Both the position numbers and the translations under genes were made by a program. Under the pieces are notes generated by a model. The model made no database searches, had not been told where the DNA came from, and saw nothing but the letters and a program-made list of their open reading frames with translations. Below, piece by piece: positions 8,458 through 16,337 of a stretch of DNA of 64,000 bases. Source of the DNA: Streptomyces sp. 846.5 (GTDB lineage Bacteria; Actinomycetota; Actinomycetes; Streptomycetales; Streptomycetaceae). Each line of letters starts with the position of its first letter. The stretch's first letter is position 1. Where the stretch lies: positions 620,001 through 684,000 of the forward strand of contig NZ_SOBN01000001.1 of NCBI RefSeq assembly GCF_004365705.1, given 5' to 3'.

Positions 8458-9851
8458 CGGCCCACTGGATCCACCCCGACGCCGAGCTGGTCGAGCACCG
8501 GGACGGCCGGACGCGCACCCTGGGCAGCGCCGACCTGCTGGAACTGGTCCGGCTGCGCGCAGAGGAGTGGAACCGGCTCGACCTCGCCCCGGCCGCGCGC
8601 GTGATCGTGGCCACCGGCAGCCGCCTCGGCACCCTGCTGGACGTCGCCGCCGCCTGGGAGGCCGGGCTGGTCCCGGTTCTGCTCTCCGACTCGCTGGCGC
8701 CGGAGAGTTGTCGCATCCTCAGCGCGCACACCGCTGCCGCCGCCGTCCGGGCGACTCCCGCGGCGGCCCGGAGCTGGGCCGGGGCAGCCGCACGAACCGT
8801 CGGCAGCAGGGATCCGGGGGCGGTGCTGCTCGACCTCCGGGGCCACCAGGCGCTCCCGGAGCAGCCCGCAGCCGACCCGCTGGGCGAACCGGCTCTCGTG
8901 CTGGCCACCTCCGGCAGCACCGGCCTGCCCAAGGCGGTCGTGCACCGCCGGTCGAGCCTGTTGCGCAACGCCGCGATGCACTGGTCGAGCGTCGGTGAGC
9001 CGGAGCCGGGCGAGCGCTATCTGCTCTCCCAGTCCCTCCACTTCTCCTCCGCGTTCGTCTGCGGCGTGCTGGGCGTGCTCGCCAGGGGTATGCAACTCTC
9101 GCTGCTGGAACCGCCGTTCTCGGTGGCGGCGTGGCGCGACGCGGCCGCGCACAGCGAGGTCACCCACACCGCGCTCACGCCGCATCTGCTGCTGCGCATC
9201 CTCTCCGCCGGGACGGGCATGCCGGGCAGTCTCCGTCAGGTCACCGTCGGGGGCGACCGGCTGGGGCGCACCGCCGTCGGCGAGCTGCGTCGCAGCGGTG
9301 TGCGGGAGGTCTTCGCCACCTACGGACTCACCGAGGCGGGTCCCCGGGTCGCCACCAACCATCTCGACGGGGACCCCGACGGCTGGGACACGCTCGGCGA
9401 ACCCCTGCCGGGCGTGCGACTCCGGCTGGCGGAGCACTCCGACGGACCGGGAGAACTCCTGGTCAGCACCCCCACGGCGCAGGCCGGCCAGTACCGGGAC
9501 GGAGCGTTCAGTGCCTGGCCGGAAGGGGTCGACGTGCCCACCGGCGACCTCGGCGAGCCGACCGCGGACGGCACCGTCCGACTGGTCGGACGGGCGCGCC
9601 GGGTGGCCTCGGTCTCCGGCGAGAAGGTCTACCTCGGACTGGTCGAGCGCGTGCTCGCCGAACACCCGGCGGTGGGCGCGGTCCGGGTCGACACCGACCC
9701 GGACGGCCTGCTCGCGGCCCAGGTGCTGCCCCGGAACGGCATCGACCTCGACGCGGCGGAGCTGCGGAGGTGGTGCCGCGGCCGGCTCCGCGCCGTCGAG
9801 ATCCCCCACCGGCTCACGGCCGTGAGCGCGGCCGTCCAACTGACCAAATGA
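8454..9851 (+). CDS. Acyl/aryl-CoA or -ACP ligase (AMP-dependent, ANL family)
   Basis: 465 residues starting on an ATGA overlap. Core motifs are present: ATSGSTGLPKAVVHR (phosphate loop, A3), TYGLTEAG (A5), TGDL (A7) and GRARRVASVSGEKVYLGLVE (A8 hinge). It is shorter than typical ligases (500-550), missing part of the N-terminal lobe. The sequence ends VQLTK with no further residue, so the A10 catalytic lysine, usually followed by 10-20 residues, is the last amino acid. It would activate a starter or free acid as acyl-AMP and load it on CoA or the ACP encoded at 2265. The substrate cannot be read from sequence. Confidence 0.82.
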   Translation: MTAHWIHPDAELVEHRDGRTRTLGSADLLELVRLRAEEWNRLDLAPAARVIVATGSRLGTLLDVAAAWEAGLVPVLLSDSLAPESCRILSAHTAAAAVRATPAAARSWAGAAARTVGSRDPGAVLLDLRGHQALPEQPAADPLGEPALVLATSGSTGLPKAVVHRRSSLLRNAAMHWSSVGEPEPGERYLLSQSLHFSSAFVCGVLGVLARGMQLSLLEPPFSVAAWRDAAAHSEVTHTALTPHLLLRILSAGTGMPGSLRQVTVGGDRLGRTAVGELRRSGVREVFATYGLTEAGPRVATNHLDGDPDGWDTLGEPLPGVRLRLAEHSDGPGELLVSTPTAQAGQYRDGAFSAWPEGVDVPTGDLGEPTADGTVRLVGRARRVASVSGEKVYLGLVERVLAEHPAVGAVRVDTDPDGLLAAQVLPRNGIDLDAAELRRWCRGRLRAVEIPHRLTAVSAAVQLTK

Positions 9852-9913
9852 CCCCCGCAGAGCCTGCGGAACCCGCAGCACCCGCAGAACCCGCCCAGAG
9901 AGCAGAGGATCCC

Positions 9914-10606
9914 ATGAGCATCGCCGACTCGCCCGCCTCCACCGCGAAGCAGCCAAACGTCGTCAGCCCGACCCATCTCAACCTGCGGAAGGCCGCAGGA
10001 CTGATCCGCAACGGCGGCGTGGTGGTGGCCCCGTCCGACACCAATCTGGCGCTCACCCTGGACCCCTGGAACCGCGCCGCGGTGGAGCGGGCCTTCGCCA
10101 TCAAGCGCCGCCCGCCGACGTCCCCGCTCACCCTGTTCGTCCGCACCCCTCAGGAGTGGCGCGACTACACCGTCGTCCCGGAATCCCTGATCGTCCCGGT
10201 GGAGCGGCTGACCGAGGCGTTCTGGCCCGGGCCCTTCAACATCATCCTGCCCCGCAACACCCGGGTCCCCGACCATCTGGTCTGCGGGGGCCCGACCGTG
10301 GCCATCGGCTGCCTGTCCAACCCGACCATGCAGAGCCTGCTGGAGCACACCGGCGGACCGGTGGCCATGACCTCGGCCAACCTGTCGGGCCAGGCCGACG
10401 GGGTGCTGGTGGACCTGGACCTGGCCGTGGCACAGATCGGCGACTCGGTGGACATGGTCATCCGCGGCGGCAACCAGGGGACGACGGCCTCCTCCACCAT
10501 CGTCACGCTGGCCGACGGCCGCTTCCGGATCCAGCGGGCCGGTGACATCACCGCGGACCAGGTGCGCGCCGCCCTGGGGGACCGGGCCGAGCTGCTGACG
10601 GACTGA
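9914..10606 (+). CDS. YrdC/Sua5 family protein (threonylcarbamoyl-AMP synthase-like), divergent
   Basis: 230 residues from the ATG at 9914 (AGAGG site 5 bases upstream); an ATG at 9848 overlapping the ligase stop would add a repetitive Ala/Pro/Glu leader. Family marks are the KxR-type IKRRPPTSPL, WPGPFNIILPRN, MTSANLSG and the SSTIV segment near the end. The N-terminal PTETVYGL box of tRNA-modifying Sua5/TsaC is changed to PSDTNLAL. YrdC enzymes make carbamoyl-type adenylates from an amino acid, bicarbonate and ATP, and YrdC domains also occur in antibiotic O-carbamoyltransferases. As the last gene of this operon it is likely a pathway enzyme, not the housekeeping copy. The role is inferred. 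Confidence 0.78.
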   Translation: MSIADSPASTAKQPNVVSPTHLNLRKAAGLIRNGGVVVAPSDTNLALTLDPWNRAAVERAFAIKRRPPTSPLTLFVRTPQEWRDYTVVPESLIVPVERLTEAFWPGPFNIILPRNTRVPDHLVCGGPTVAIGCLSNPTMQSLLEHTGGPVAMTSANLSGQADGVLVDLDLAVAQIGDSVDMVIRGGNQGTTASSTIVTLADGRFRIQRAGDITADQVRAALGDRAELLTD

Positions 10607-10620
10607 GCCCACCGCAGGGC

Positions 10621-10673
10621 CGACACGGTGGCGGGGCGGGAGGAATGTGTCCTCCTGCCCCGCCGCCGTGTCG
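10621..10673. terminator. Bidirectional hairpin terminator
   Basis: Arms 10621-10644 and 10650-10673 pair over 24 bases with two G-T type mismatches around a 5-base loop. It sits between the end of the biosynthetic operon (+) and the end of the TetR gene (-), so it can serve both. Confidence 0.85.
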
Positions 10674-10697
10674 GTCTGCGCCCCGTCTGACGGCTGT

Positions 10698-11321
10698 TCA
10701 GCCGACCGCGAGCCGGGAGCCCTCGGGTCGCAGCCCGGCCATGGCCTCCGGGACCAGCAGGCTCGGCAGCAGCAGCTCCCACAGCTGGGTGATCCGGCGG
10801 CCGAGGTCCGCCCGGCCGCTGAGCACCTCCGAGATCAGCTGGATGCCGGTGAACATCCCGACGACGGCCTCGGCGGTGGAGTCGATGTCCACCTCCGCAC
10901 GCAGCTGCCCGATCTCCCTCGCCTGCGCAAGAGGTCCGCGCACCGCTTCGATCCACTGCAGGTACGGCGTCGGGTCCGGGCTGGAGAAGGAACCGTACTC
11001 GATCACGAGTCGTACCGCGCCGCGTGCCACCGGATCGGTCCGCAGCCCCTCGGCGAACATGTGCGACATGTCGATGAGCGCCTGCATCCCCGGGGCGGCG
11101 TCGAAGGCCCCCTCGGTCAGCAGATGCGCCTGCTCCGCCACCACGGCCTTGGCCAGGTGCTCCTTGGAGGGGAAGTGGAAGTAGAGGGCGCCCTTGGTCA
11201 CCCCGGCGGAGGCCAGGATCTGGGCCATGCTGGCGCTGGAGTACCCGTGTTCGGCGAAGACGGCGGCTGCGGCCTGGAGCACGGTCCACCGGGTCTGGAT
11301 GGCTCTCTCCTGCTGTGCCAT
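10698..11321 (-). CDS. TetR-family regulator, gamma-butyrolactone receptor type
   Basis: 207 residues from the ATG at 11321 (GGAGAGGG upstream). The N-terminus AIQTRWTVLQAAAAVFAEHGYSSASM and GVTKGALYFHFPSKEHLA are the characteristic DNA-binding region of ArpA/ScbR-type receptors. The ligand pocket tryptophan found in these receptors has a counterpart at about residue 123 (PYLQW). Such proteins repress cluster regulators and are released by gamma-butyrolactones, or act as pseudo-receptors sensing other metabolites. No AfsA-type synthase lies in the window. The adjacent clusters and the operator-like palindrome 43 bases upstream suggest autoregulation and control of the 1-10.6 kb genes. Confidence 0.85.
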   Translation of the reverse strand: MAQQERAIQTRWTVLQAAAAVFAEHGYSSASMAQILASAGVTKGALYFHFPSKEHLAKAVVAEQAHLLTEGAFDAAPGMQALIDMSHMFAEGLRTDPVARGAVRLVIEYGSFSSPDPTPYLQWIEAVRGPLAQAREIGQLRAEVDIDSTAEAVVGMFTGIQLISEVLSGRADLGRRITQLWELLLPSLLVPEAMAGLRPEGSRLAVG

Positions 11322-11363
11322 GATGCCGCCCTCTCCGTGTCGTTGGCGTTGGGGCGGCCCATT

Positions 11364-11385
11364 AGAAAACCGCACGGTAGGTACA
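11364..11385. promoter_or_regulatory. Candidate ARE-type operator upstream of the receptor gene
   Basis: AGAAAACCGCACGGTAGGTA is centred on the palindrome ACCG-CA-CGGT and sits 43-64 bases upstream of the TetR start codon, in an AT-richer stretch. Autoregulatory elements of gamma-butyrolactone receptors are semi-palindromes of this size and spacing. Assignment is by symmetry and position only. Confidence 0.45.
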
Positions 11386-11451
11386 TTACCCCATTGTTAC
11401 TGGCCCATTACCCGAAGCGGAGGATATTCCTCGCCGTCTCACCGATCGTTT

Positions 11452-12423
11452 TCAGCCCTGCTCGCGGGCGGTGCGGTCGGCCTCGCAGCGCTCCGCGAGG
11501 GTCTGCGCCAGCACCACCTCGGTCCCGGCCAGGCCGACCGAGCAGAACAGCGTCACCTGGTCGTCGGCGGTGCGGCCCGGGTGCGCGCCGGCCGCGGCCG
11601 CACCCAGTTCCACCGCCCCCGACGGGTCGAACAGCGAGCCACCGTCCAGGGCGGCCAACTGCGCCCGGGAGTCCGTGCACACCAGGTCGGTCCGGGCCGA
11701 CTCCAGCCGGACGGCGAGATCCAGGGGCACCTCACTCCGCTCGGGCCCCTTCGCCCCCAGGGTGTTCACATGGGTGCCGGGCGAGAGCCAGGACGCCTCG
11801 ACCACGGGCACCGCACTGCTGGTCGCCAGGATCACCACGTCGCGTCCGAGCACCGCCTCCCTCGCGTCGGACGCCACCCGCACCGGTATGCCGAAAGCGC
11901 GTTCGGCGCGGGCCGCGAAGAGCCGCGCACGGCTCTGCCGGCGCGAGAACACCACCGCCTCGGCCAGTTCCCTGACCGGGCGGATCGCCCAGAGCTGCGC
12001 CCAGGCCTGGGGGCCCGCCCCCACCAGTCCGATGGTTCGCGCGTCGGGCCGTGCCCAGAGGTCCACGGCGACCGCGCCGATCGCCCCGGTCCGCCGCACC
12101 CCCAACTCATGACCGGTCACCAGCGCCCGCACCCTGCCACGGGCCGAGTCCCAGAGCGCCACCAGCTGCTCCGAGCCCGCATCGGGCCCGTAGACCCGGA
12201 AGCCGTGGCACTCGCCCTCCAACCGTCCTGCGGTGAAGACCAGTCCGCTCCCCCGCCCGAGCTCCGCCGCGAATCGGGCCGGGGCGACCAGGGCGCCCTC
12301 GTGGTGGGCCACCAGGGCGCGCCGGATCGCGGCGAGAGCGGTGGATGCGTCGAGGTGGATCCGGACATCGGCGTCGGAGAGCAGCAACGGCGAGGTGCTC
12401 GACCGCCCGTGGGGGACCTTCAT
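11452..12423 (-). CDS. Ornithine cyclodeaminase / mu-crystallin family enzyme
   Basis: 323 residues when started at the ATG at 12423; further starts up to 12534 would add an Arg-rich leader. The NAD-binding motif IGLVGAGPQAWAQL and the later THVNTLGAKGPERSE segment are classic for the family (ornithine cyclodeaminase, ketimine reductase, SbnB, alanine dehydrogenase). The early RVYG..../GELTGxRTGA pattern is present as ELGVRRTGAIGAVAVDL. It catalyses NAD-dependent amino-acid deamination/cyclisation or imine reduction. It may supply a cyclic or modified amino acid to the neighbouring cluster; the substrate is unknown. Confidence 0.8.
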   Translation of the reverse strand: MKVPHGRSSTSPLLLSDADVRIHLDASTALAAIRRALVAHHEGALVAPARFAAELGRGSGLVFTAGRLEGECHGFRVYGPDAGSEQLVALWDSARGRVRALVTGHELGVRRTGAIGAVAVDLWARPDARTIGLVGAGPQAWAQLWAIRPVRELAEAVVFSRRQSRARLFAARAERAFGIPVRVASDAREAVLGRDVVILATSSAVPVVEASWLSPGTHVNTLGAKGPERSEVPLDLAVRLESARTDLVCTDSRAQLAALDGGSLFDPSGAVELGAAAAGAHPGRTADDQVTLFCSVGLAGTEVVLAQTLAERCEADRTAREQG

Positions 12424-12589
12424 GGGAATGCACCCAACCACAGCCCCGCCGAAAACGCTTGGACTGCGCGGGCGCAGGCGCGGGACACTTCGGTCTCGGC
12501 CTCCCCGTATCTCGCGCGGGGGCCTACTCGGCATGCCCTGCGACCGGAGCGGTATCCGGCGGGCTGCCGCACCACACCACGGGGGTGGG

Positions 12590-14446
12590 ATGAAATCGCC
12601 CGGAAAGCGCGACGATTCACCGCGCAGGGGCTCGATGCTCCTCGCACTTCGATATTACGGACGGGAGTTGGCCCGGCTGCGCCGGCTGACGGCGCCCGCG
12701 ATGCTGCTGCCGGCGCTGGGCAACATCGGCATCAACTACATCGCGCCGCTGGTCGTCGCCAAGCTGGTCGGCCGCATCGCCGCCAACGGCAGCATCACCG
12801 TGGGCTCGACGCTGCCCTACGTCCTCGGCTTCGGCGGTGTGCTGCTGCTCTCGGAGGCGCTGTGGCGGGTCGGCCTGCACTGCCTGAACCGCCTCGACGC
12901 CCTCGGCATTGAGCACTTGTACGTGATCGGCATGGATGAGCTGTTCGCCAAGGACGCCTCCTTCTTCCACGAGAACTTCGCCGGGTCGCTGACCAAGCGG
13001 ATCCTCAGCTTCGCTTCCCGCTTCGAGGAGTTCATCGACACGCTGACGTTCTCGGTGGTGGGCAGTCTGGTGCCGCTGGTCTTCGGGTCGGTGGTGCTGT
13101 GGAGCTACCAGCCGCTGCTGGTCGTCGGCCTGCTGGCGATGATCGTGCTGACGGCGCTCTGCGTGCTGCCGCTGATCCGGCGCCGCCAGCGGCTGGTCGA
13201 CCAGCGCGAGGAGGCGATCGCCCGGGTCTCGGGCCATGTCGCCGACAGCCTGATGAACATGGACACGGTCCGGGCCTTCGCCGCCGAGGAGCGCGAGGCC
13301 GCCGAGCACCGGTCCCGCGTCGCCCAGTCGCGCAAGCTCTCGCTGCGGTCGTGGGACTACGGCAACCTGCGCATCGACACGCTGGTCGCGCCGATGTCCG
13401 TGCTGACCAACGCGCTGGGCCTGCTGTTCGCGGTCGCCCTCGGCGGAGGCCGGCACGGCGTGGAGGCGGTCGTGGTCGCCTTCACCTACTACAGCAACGC
13501 GACCCGGATCATGTTCGAGTTCAACCAGATCTACCGGCGGCTGGAGAGCTCGATGACCGAGGCCGCGCAGTTCACCGAGTTGCTGCTGACGCAGCCGACC
13601 GTGCTCGACCCGGCGTCGCCGCAGGCGCTGCCGTCCCGCGGCGCCGACGTCCGCTTCGAGCATGTGACCTTCGCCCACGCGGGCGCGCGGCCGCTGTTCG
13701 AGGACCTGGACCTGACGGTGCCGAGCGGCTCCAGGATCGGCCTGGTCGGCCGGTCCGGCGGGGGCAAGACCACGCTCACCCGGCTGCTGCTGCGGATGAC
13801 CGACATCGACACCGGCCGGATCCTGATCGGGGGTCAGGACATCAGCCGGCTCCGCCAGGCCGACCTGCGCAGCCTGATCGCCTATGTGCCGCAGGACCCG
13901 GCGATGTTCCACCGCAGCCTGCGGGACAACATCGCCTTCGCACGGCCGGACGCGACCGACGCCGAGATCCGCCGGGCGGCCGAGGCGGCGCATGTCACCG
14001 AGTTCGCCGACGCGCTGCCGGAGGGCTTTGACACCATGGTCGGCGAACGCGGCGTCAAGCTGTCCGGCGGACAGCGCCAGCGGGTCGCCCTGGCCAGGGC
14101 GATCCTGCGGGACGCGCCGATCCTGCTGCTCGACGAGGCGACCAGCGCCCTGGACTCGGAGAGCGAGCTCCTGGTCCAGGAGGCGCTGTGGCGACTGATG
14201 GAGGGACGCACCGCGCTGGTGGTGGCGCACCGGCTGAGCACGGTGGCCACCATGGACCGGCTGGTCGTCCTCGATCGCGGCCGGATCGTCGAACAGGGCA
14301 CCCACCAGGAACTGCTCGCCTCGGACGGGGCCTACGCCAAGCTGTGGCAGCACCAGTCGGGCGGCTTCCTGAACGACGACCCGGCCAGGGCCGACCTGCT
14401 CCGACCTGCCGGCGGCGGGGCGTTTCGCCGGGCCGATATGGAGTAG
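12590..14446 (+). CDS. ABC exporter (fused membrane and ATPase domains)
   Basis: 618 residues from the ATG at 12590; the ATG at 12635 with a CAGGGG site is a good alternative. An N-terminal six-helix export domain (about residues 25-320) is followed by an ATPase with Walker A GRSGGGKTT, Q-loop YVPQDP, signature LSGGQRQRVALARA, Walker B ILLLDEAT and H-loop VVAHRLS. It works as a homodimer of the MsbA/LmrA type. It is divergent from the cyclodeaminase gene. Export of the cluster product is likely but not provable. The C-terminus has a short Gly/Arg-rich tail. Confidence 0.88.
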   Translation: MKSPGKRDDSPRRGSMLLALRYYGRELARLRRLTAPAMLLPALGNIGINYIAPLVVAKLVGRIAANGSITVGSTLPYVLGFGGVLLLSEALWRVGLHCLNRLDALGIEHLYVIGMDELFAKDASFFHENFAGSLTKRILSFASRFEEFIDTLTFSVVGSLVPLVFGSVVLWSYQPLLVVGLLAMIVLTALCVLPLIRRRQRLVDQREEAIARVSGHVADSLMNMDTVRAFAAEEREAAEHRSRVAQSRKLSLRSWDYGNLRIDTLVAPMSVLTNALGLLFAVALGGGRHGVEAVVVAFTYYSNATRIMFEFNQIYRRLESSMTEAAQFTELLLTQPTVLDPASPQALPSRGADVRFEHVTFAHAGARPLFEDLDLTVPSGSRIGLVGRSGGGKTTLTRLLLRMTDIDTGRILIGGQDISRLRQADLRSLIAYVPQDPAMFHRSLRDNIAFARPDATDAEIRRAAEAAHVTEFADALPEGFDTMVGERGVKLSGGQRQRVALARAILRDAPILLLDEATSALDSESELLVQEALWRLMEGRTALVVAHRLSTVATMDRLVVLDRGRIVEQGTHQELLASDGAYAKLWQHQSGGFLNDDPARADLLRPAGGGAFRRADME

Positions 14447-14484
14447 CGGCTGCCGGACTGGCACACTCTGGGAAGAAGAGTTAG

Positions 14485-14523
14485 CGGTCGACATACTCAT
14501 AAGGTGTTCTACATTGTCGACCG
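14485..14523. promoter_or_regulatory. GylR operator, gylR promoter
   Basis: Perfect 9-base inverted repeats CGGTCGACA (14485-14493) and TGTCGACCG (14515-14523) lie just ahead of gylR. Read on the minus strand from 14523, the site matches the glpF upstream site at 18 of 21 positions (CGGTCGACAATGT shared exactly). Recurrence upstream of both transcription units indicates one regulator, most simply GylR itself. Confidence 0.75.
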
Positions 14524-14543
14524 TATCCCAGCGGAGGTGTGCG

Positions 14544-15308
14544 ATGCCCGGCCCGATCCAGTCGCTCGAGCGCGCGGCGGCCATTCTGCGGCTGCTCGCC
14601 GGAGGCGAGCGCCGACTCGGCCTGTCCGAGGTGGCCGCCTCCCTGGGTCTGGCCAAAGGAACCGCGCACGGCATCCTGCGCACCCTCCAGGCGGAGGGCT
14701 TTGTCGAGCAGGACCTGGAGAGCGGAAAGTACCAGCTCGGCGCGGAGTTGCTGCGCCTGGGCCAGAGCTACCTGGATGTGCACGAATTGCGGGCGCGCGC
14801 CCTGGTCTGGGCGGACGACCTGGCCCGGGCCAGCGGCGAGACGGTCTACCTCGGAGTGCTGCACCAGCACGGTGTGCTGATCGTCCATCACGTCTTCCGG
14901 CCGGACGACAGCCGGCAGGTGCTGGAGGTGGGCAGCATGCAGCCGCTGCACAGCACGGCGCTGGGCAAGGTGCTGCTGGCGCACGACCCGGTGGCCCGCG
15001 GCGAGCTGGAGGAGTACCCGCCGGAGAGCTTCACCTCGCGGACCCTGGTGGACCTCGCTGCCATCGACGAGGAGTGCGCACTGACGCGCGAGCGCGGCTG
15101 GAGTGCGGCCGTCGAGGAGACCTGGGCGGGCGTGGCCTCGATCGGCGCGCTGATCCAGGACCGCCGTCGCAATCCTGTGGGTGCCGTATGTATCAGCGGC
15201 GCGGTCGAGCGGGTGTGCGAGGCCGGGGTGGTCCGTCCGGAACTGGTCGTCGCGGTGCGCGAGGCGGCCCGCGCCATCTCGCGTGACCTGGGCGCGGCCC
15301 GGTTCTGA
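14544..15308 (+). CDS. gylR: IclR-family regulator of the glycerol operon
   Basis: 254 residues from the ATG at 14544, which has GGAGGTG five bases upstream. The N-terminal winged helix ([36 protein letters not shown], about residues 4-40) and the C-terminal GAF-like effector domain ([33 protein letters not shown]) define the IclR family. Directly downstream lie glpF, glpK and glpD, the gene order of the Streptomyces gylCAB operon, so this is GylR, the glycerol-responsive repressor. Its operator appears ahead of its own gene and of glpF. Confidence 0.9.
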   Translation: MPGPIQSLERAAAILRLLAGGERRLGLSEVAASLGLAKGTAHGILRTLQAEGFVEQDLESGKYQLGAELLRLGQSYLDVHELRARALVWADDLARASGETVYLGVLHQHGVLIVHHVFRPDDSRQVLEVGSMQPLHSTALGKVLLAHDPVARGELEEYPPESFTSRTLVDLAAIDEECALTRERGWSAAVEETWAGVASIGALIQDRRRNPVGAVCISGAVERVCEAGVVRPELVVAVREAARAISRDLGAARF

Positions 15309-15463
15309 CCGGTCCCGTTCCGCCCGTTCCAGCCGATTCGAGCCGGGTCCTCATCGGCCTGCGCACGGGCAATTTGTCCGTATTTATTGGTGTCTCAACT
15401 GCTTTTTCACGAATGAGTGGTGGTCTTGACGTAATGCCGGACAGGGGGAAAACTGCCGCATGG

Positions 15464-15486
15464 CGGTCGACAATGTCGAACATTGT
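15464..15486. promoter_or_regulatory. GylR operator, glpF promoter
   Basis: CGGTCGACAATGT at 15464-15476 repeats the gylR site and forms the perfect palindrome ACAATG (15470-15475), TCGAA spacer, CATTGT (15481-15486). It lies 62 bases upstream of the glpF start, within the 239-base intergenic region, which otherwise shows no gene. Confidence 0.75.
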
Positions 15487-15547
15487 TCACGGCAGCCGCA
15501 CCACAAGCCCTCTCCCACCCACAGGGGACACGGACAAAGGAGTCGTT

Positions 15548-16258
15548 GTGTCCAACGGCCACATCTTCGTAGGCGAGCTCATCGGCACCGCCCTGCTGAT
15601 CCTGCTCGGCGGTGGCGTCTGCGCCGCCGTGACGCTCAAGAGATCCAAGGCGTTCGGCGCCGGCTGGGTCGCCATCGCCTTCGGCTGGGGCTTCGCCGTG
15701 ATGATCGCGGCGTACGTCTCGATCCACCTCTCGGGCGCCCACCTCAACCCGGCGGTCACCCTGGCCGTCGCCATCAAGAGCGGCGACTGGAGCCACGTCC
15801 CGGTCTACCTCGCCGGGCAGATCCTCGGCGCCATGCTCGGCGCGTTCCTGGTCTGGCTCACCTACCTCGGCCAGTTCCAGGCGAACGACGAGCCCACCCT
15901 GGGCATCTTCTCCACCAGCCCGGAGATCCGTAACCCGATACAGAACCTGGTCACCGAGATCATCGGCACCCTGGTGCTGTGCATCATGATCCTGACCGAG
16001 GGCCTCACCCCGGGTCTGGGCCTGTCCGGCACCGGCGTGCTGATCACCGCCCTGGGCGTGGTCGGCATCGGCTTCTCGCTCGGCGGCCCGACCGGTTACG
16101 CGATCAACCCGGTCCGCGACCTCGGCCCGCGTATCGTGCACTCGCTGCTGCCGATCCCCAAGAAGGGCGGCTCCGACTGGGGCTACGCCTGGATCCCGGT
16201 GGTCGGTCCGCTGGTCGGCGGCACGCTCGCCGGCCTGCTCTACAACGCCGCTTTCTGA
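15548..16258 (+). CDS. glpF: Glycerol uptake facilitator (aquaglyceroporin)
   Basis: 236 residues from the GTG at 15548, chosen because AAAGGAG precedes it by 5 bases; longer frames upstream run through the operator. It is a six-helix MIP channel. The first pore motif is [10 protein letters not shown] (NPA); the second is [10 protein letters not shown], where the usual NPA is NPV with the selectivity Arg retained. It admits glycerol for phosphorylation by GlpK, encoded 79 bases downstream. It corresponds to gylC in Streptomyces. Confidence 0.9.
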   Translation: MSNGHIFVGELIGTALLILLGGGVCAAVTLKRSKAFGAGWVAIAFGWGFAVMIAAYVSIHLSGAHLNPAVTLAVAIKSGDWSHVPVYLAGQILGAMLGAFLVWLTYLGQFQANDEPTLGIFSTSPEIRNPIQNLVTEIIGTLVLCIMILTEGLTPGLGLSGTGVLITALGVVGIGFSLGGPTGYAINPVRDLGPRIVHSLLPIPKKGGSDWGYAWIPVVGPLVGGTLAGLLYNAAF

Positions 16259-16337
16259 CCCACCGGCAGGGAGACCCCACCCCGCCGCACCACCCTGCCG
16301 CACCCCTGTCCGCACCCCGACCCAGAGGACCCAAGCC

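Noticed and set aside
10621-10673. Reading the large hairpin as part of a mobile element end
   Set aside because: It lies exactly between two convergent stops with no transposase or target duplication, so a terminator is the simpler explanation.
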